Shown in pieces: positions 63,949-64,000 of a stretch of 64,000 nucleotides of DNA. The notes under the pieces were generated by a model that made no database searches, was not told where the DNA came from, and saw only the letters and a program-made list of their open reading frames with translations. Numbering within the stretch: position 1 is the first letter of the stretch; every line of letters begins with the position of its first letter. Source of the stretch: Thermoanaerobacter sp049701115 (GTDB taxonomy: Bacteria; Bacillota; Thermoanaerobacteria; Thermoanaerobacterales; Thermoanaerobacteraceae); NCBI RefSeq assembly GCF_049701115.1, contig NZ_JBNATX010000002.1:115408-179407 (forward strand), given 5' to 3'. Position numbers and translations under genes: made by a program.

Positions 63949-64000
63949 CGGCAGCGACCTACTCTTCCGCTTATGCAGTACCATCGGCGCTGGAGGGCTT
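63949..64000 (-). rRNA. rrf: 5S rRNA, 3' part (window edge)
   Basis: Read on the minus strand, the last 50 bases contain GCGCCGATGGTACTGC and GAGTAGGTCGCTGCCGG, the conserved 3' half of bacterial 5S rRNA. The gene continues beyond the window end. Its 3' end is estimated at 63949 from the closing stem. An rRNA operon therefore lies to the right, transcribed leftwards. Confidence 0.93.

Overview
The window looks like the chromosome of a low-GC, thermophilic, anaerobic Firmicute of the Thermoanaerobacterales. Caldanaerobacter (formerly Thermoanaerobacter tengcongensis) is the best guess. The reasons are the AT-rich, Lys/Glu-rich coding style, a six-subunit Ech-type [NiFe] hydrogenase followed directly by hypABFCDE, sporulation genes (spo0F, spmAB, gin/csfB, abrB, sigI/rsgI), and two blocks of gene order that match Bacillus subtilis. 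The genus is inferred from gene content and was not tested by a search.

Layout. 1-18.5 kb, almost all minus strand: a PqqD-like fragment, an OPT-family transporter, then a block syntenic with the B. subtilis spo0F-to-atp region (ywmB/murA, wecB, wecA, comEB, upp, a ywlE-rpiB fusion, ywlC/sua5, a ZIP metal transporter, prfA, prmC, yqhQ, tdk, rpmE, rho, fba, spo0F). 18.6-29.3 kb: one 12-gene transcription unit, echABCDEF-hypABFCDE, read from a consensus promoter with a Rex-type operator upstream. 29.3-33.1 kb: a short membrane FtsH-like protease, a membrane-anchored protein of unknown function, an interrupted gene and mrp. 33.1-36.4 kb, plus strand: sigI-rsgI-SLH operon and an HPr-like protein. 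36.4-56.8 kb: a second B. subtilis-like block (ksgA, yabE, tatD, T-box metG, cca, spmAB, abrB, rsmI, yabB, ricT, holB, yaaR, darA, tmk, yaaO, gin), broken by a plus-strand insertion of three membrane-protein genes at 48.3-51.8 kb. 56.8-58.4 kb: tag and a ROK glucokinase. 58.4-63.9 kb: a sulfur-handling locus. The window ends inside a 5S rRNA gene on the minus strand.

The most unusual part is the sulfur locus at 58.4-63.9 kb. A seven-gene minus-strand operon encodes TusA, a YeeE/TsuA-type thiosulfate transporter, DsrE, DsrF, DsrH, dihydrolipoamide dehydrogenase and a GcvH-like lipoyl protein. Divergent from it are a LysR regulator and a second TusA. No other glycine-cleavage genes lie nearby, so the lipoyl protein and its dehydrogenase may serve sulfur transfer. 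A Rex-like operator overlaps the likely -10 of this operon, and another sits upstream of the ech operon. Hydrogen production and sulfur handling may therefore share NADH/NAD+ control.

Other points of interest are: a three-copy palindromic mobile element family flanked by duplicated target DNA, one copy carrying a GC-rich core; a tandem CtsR-type operator in front of a small membrane protein; a protein-arginine-phosphatase/ribose-5-phosphate-isomerase fusion; a structured leader before the ZIP transporter; an HPr paralogue lacking the catalytic histidine; and sporulation control sites (a sigma-H promoter at spo0F, a Spo0A box at abrB).
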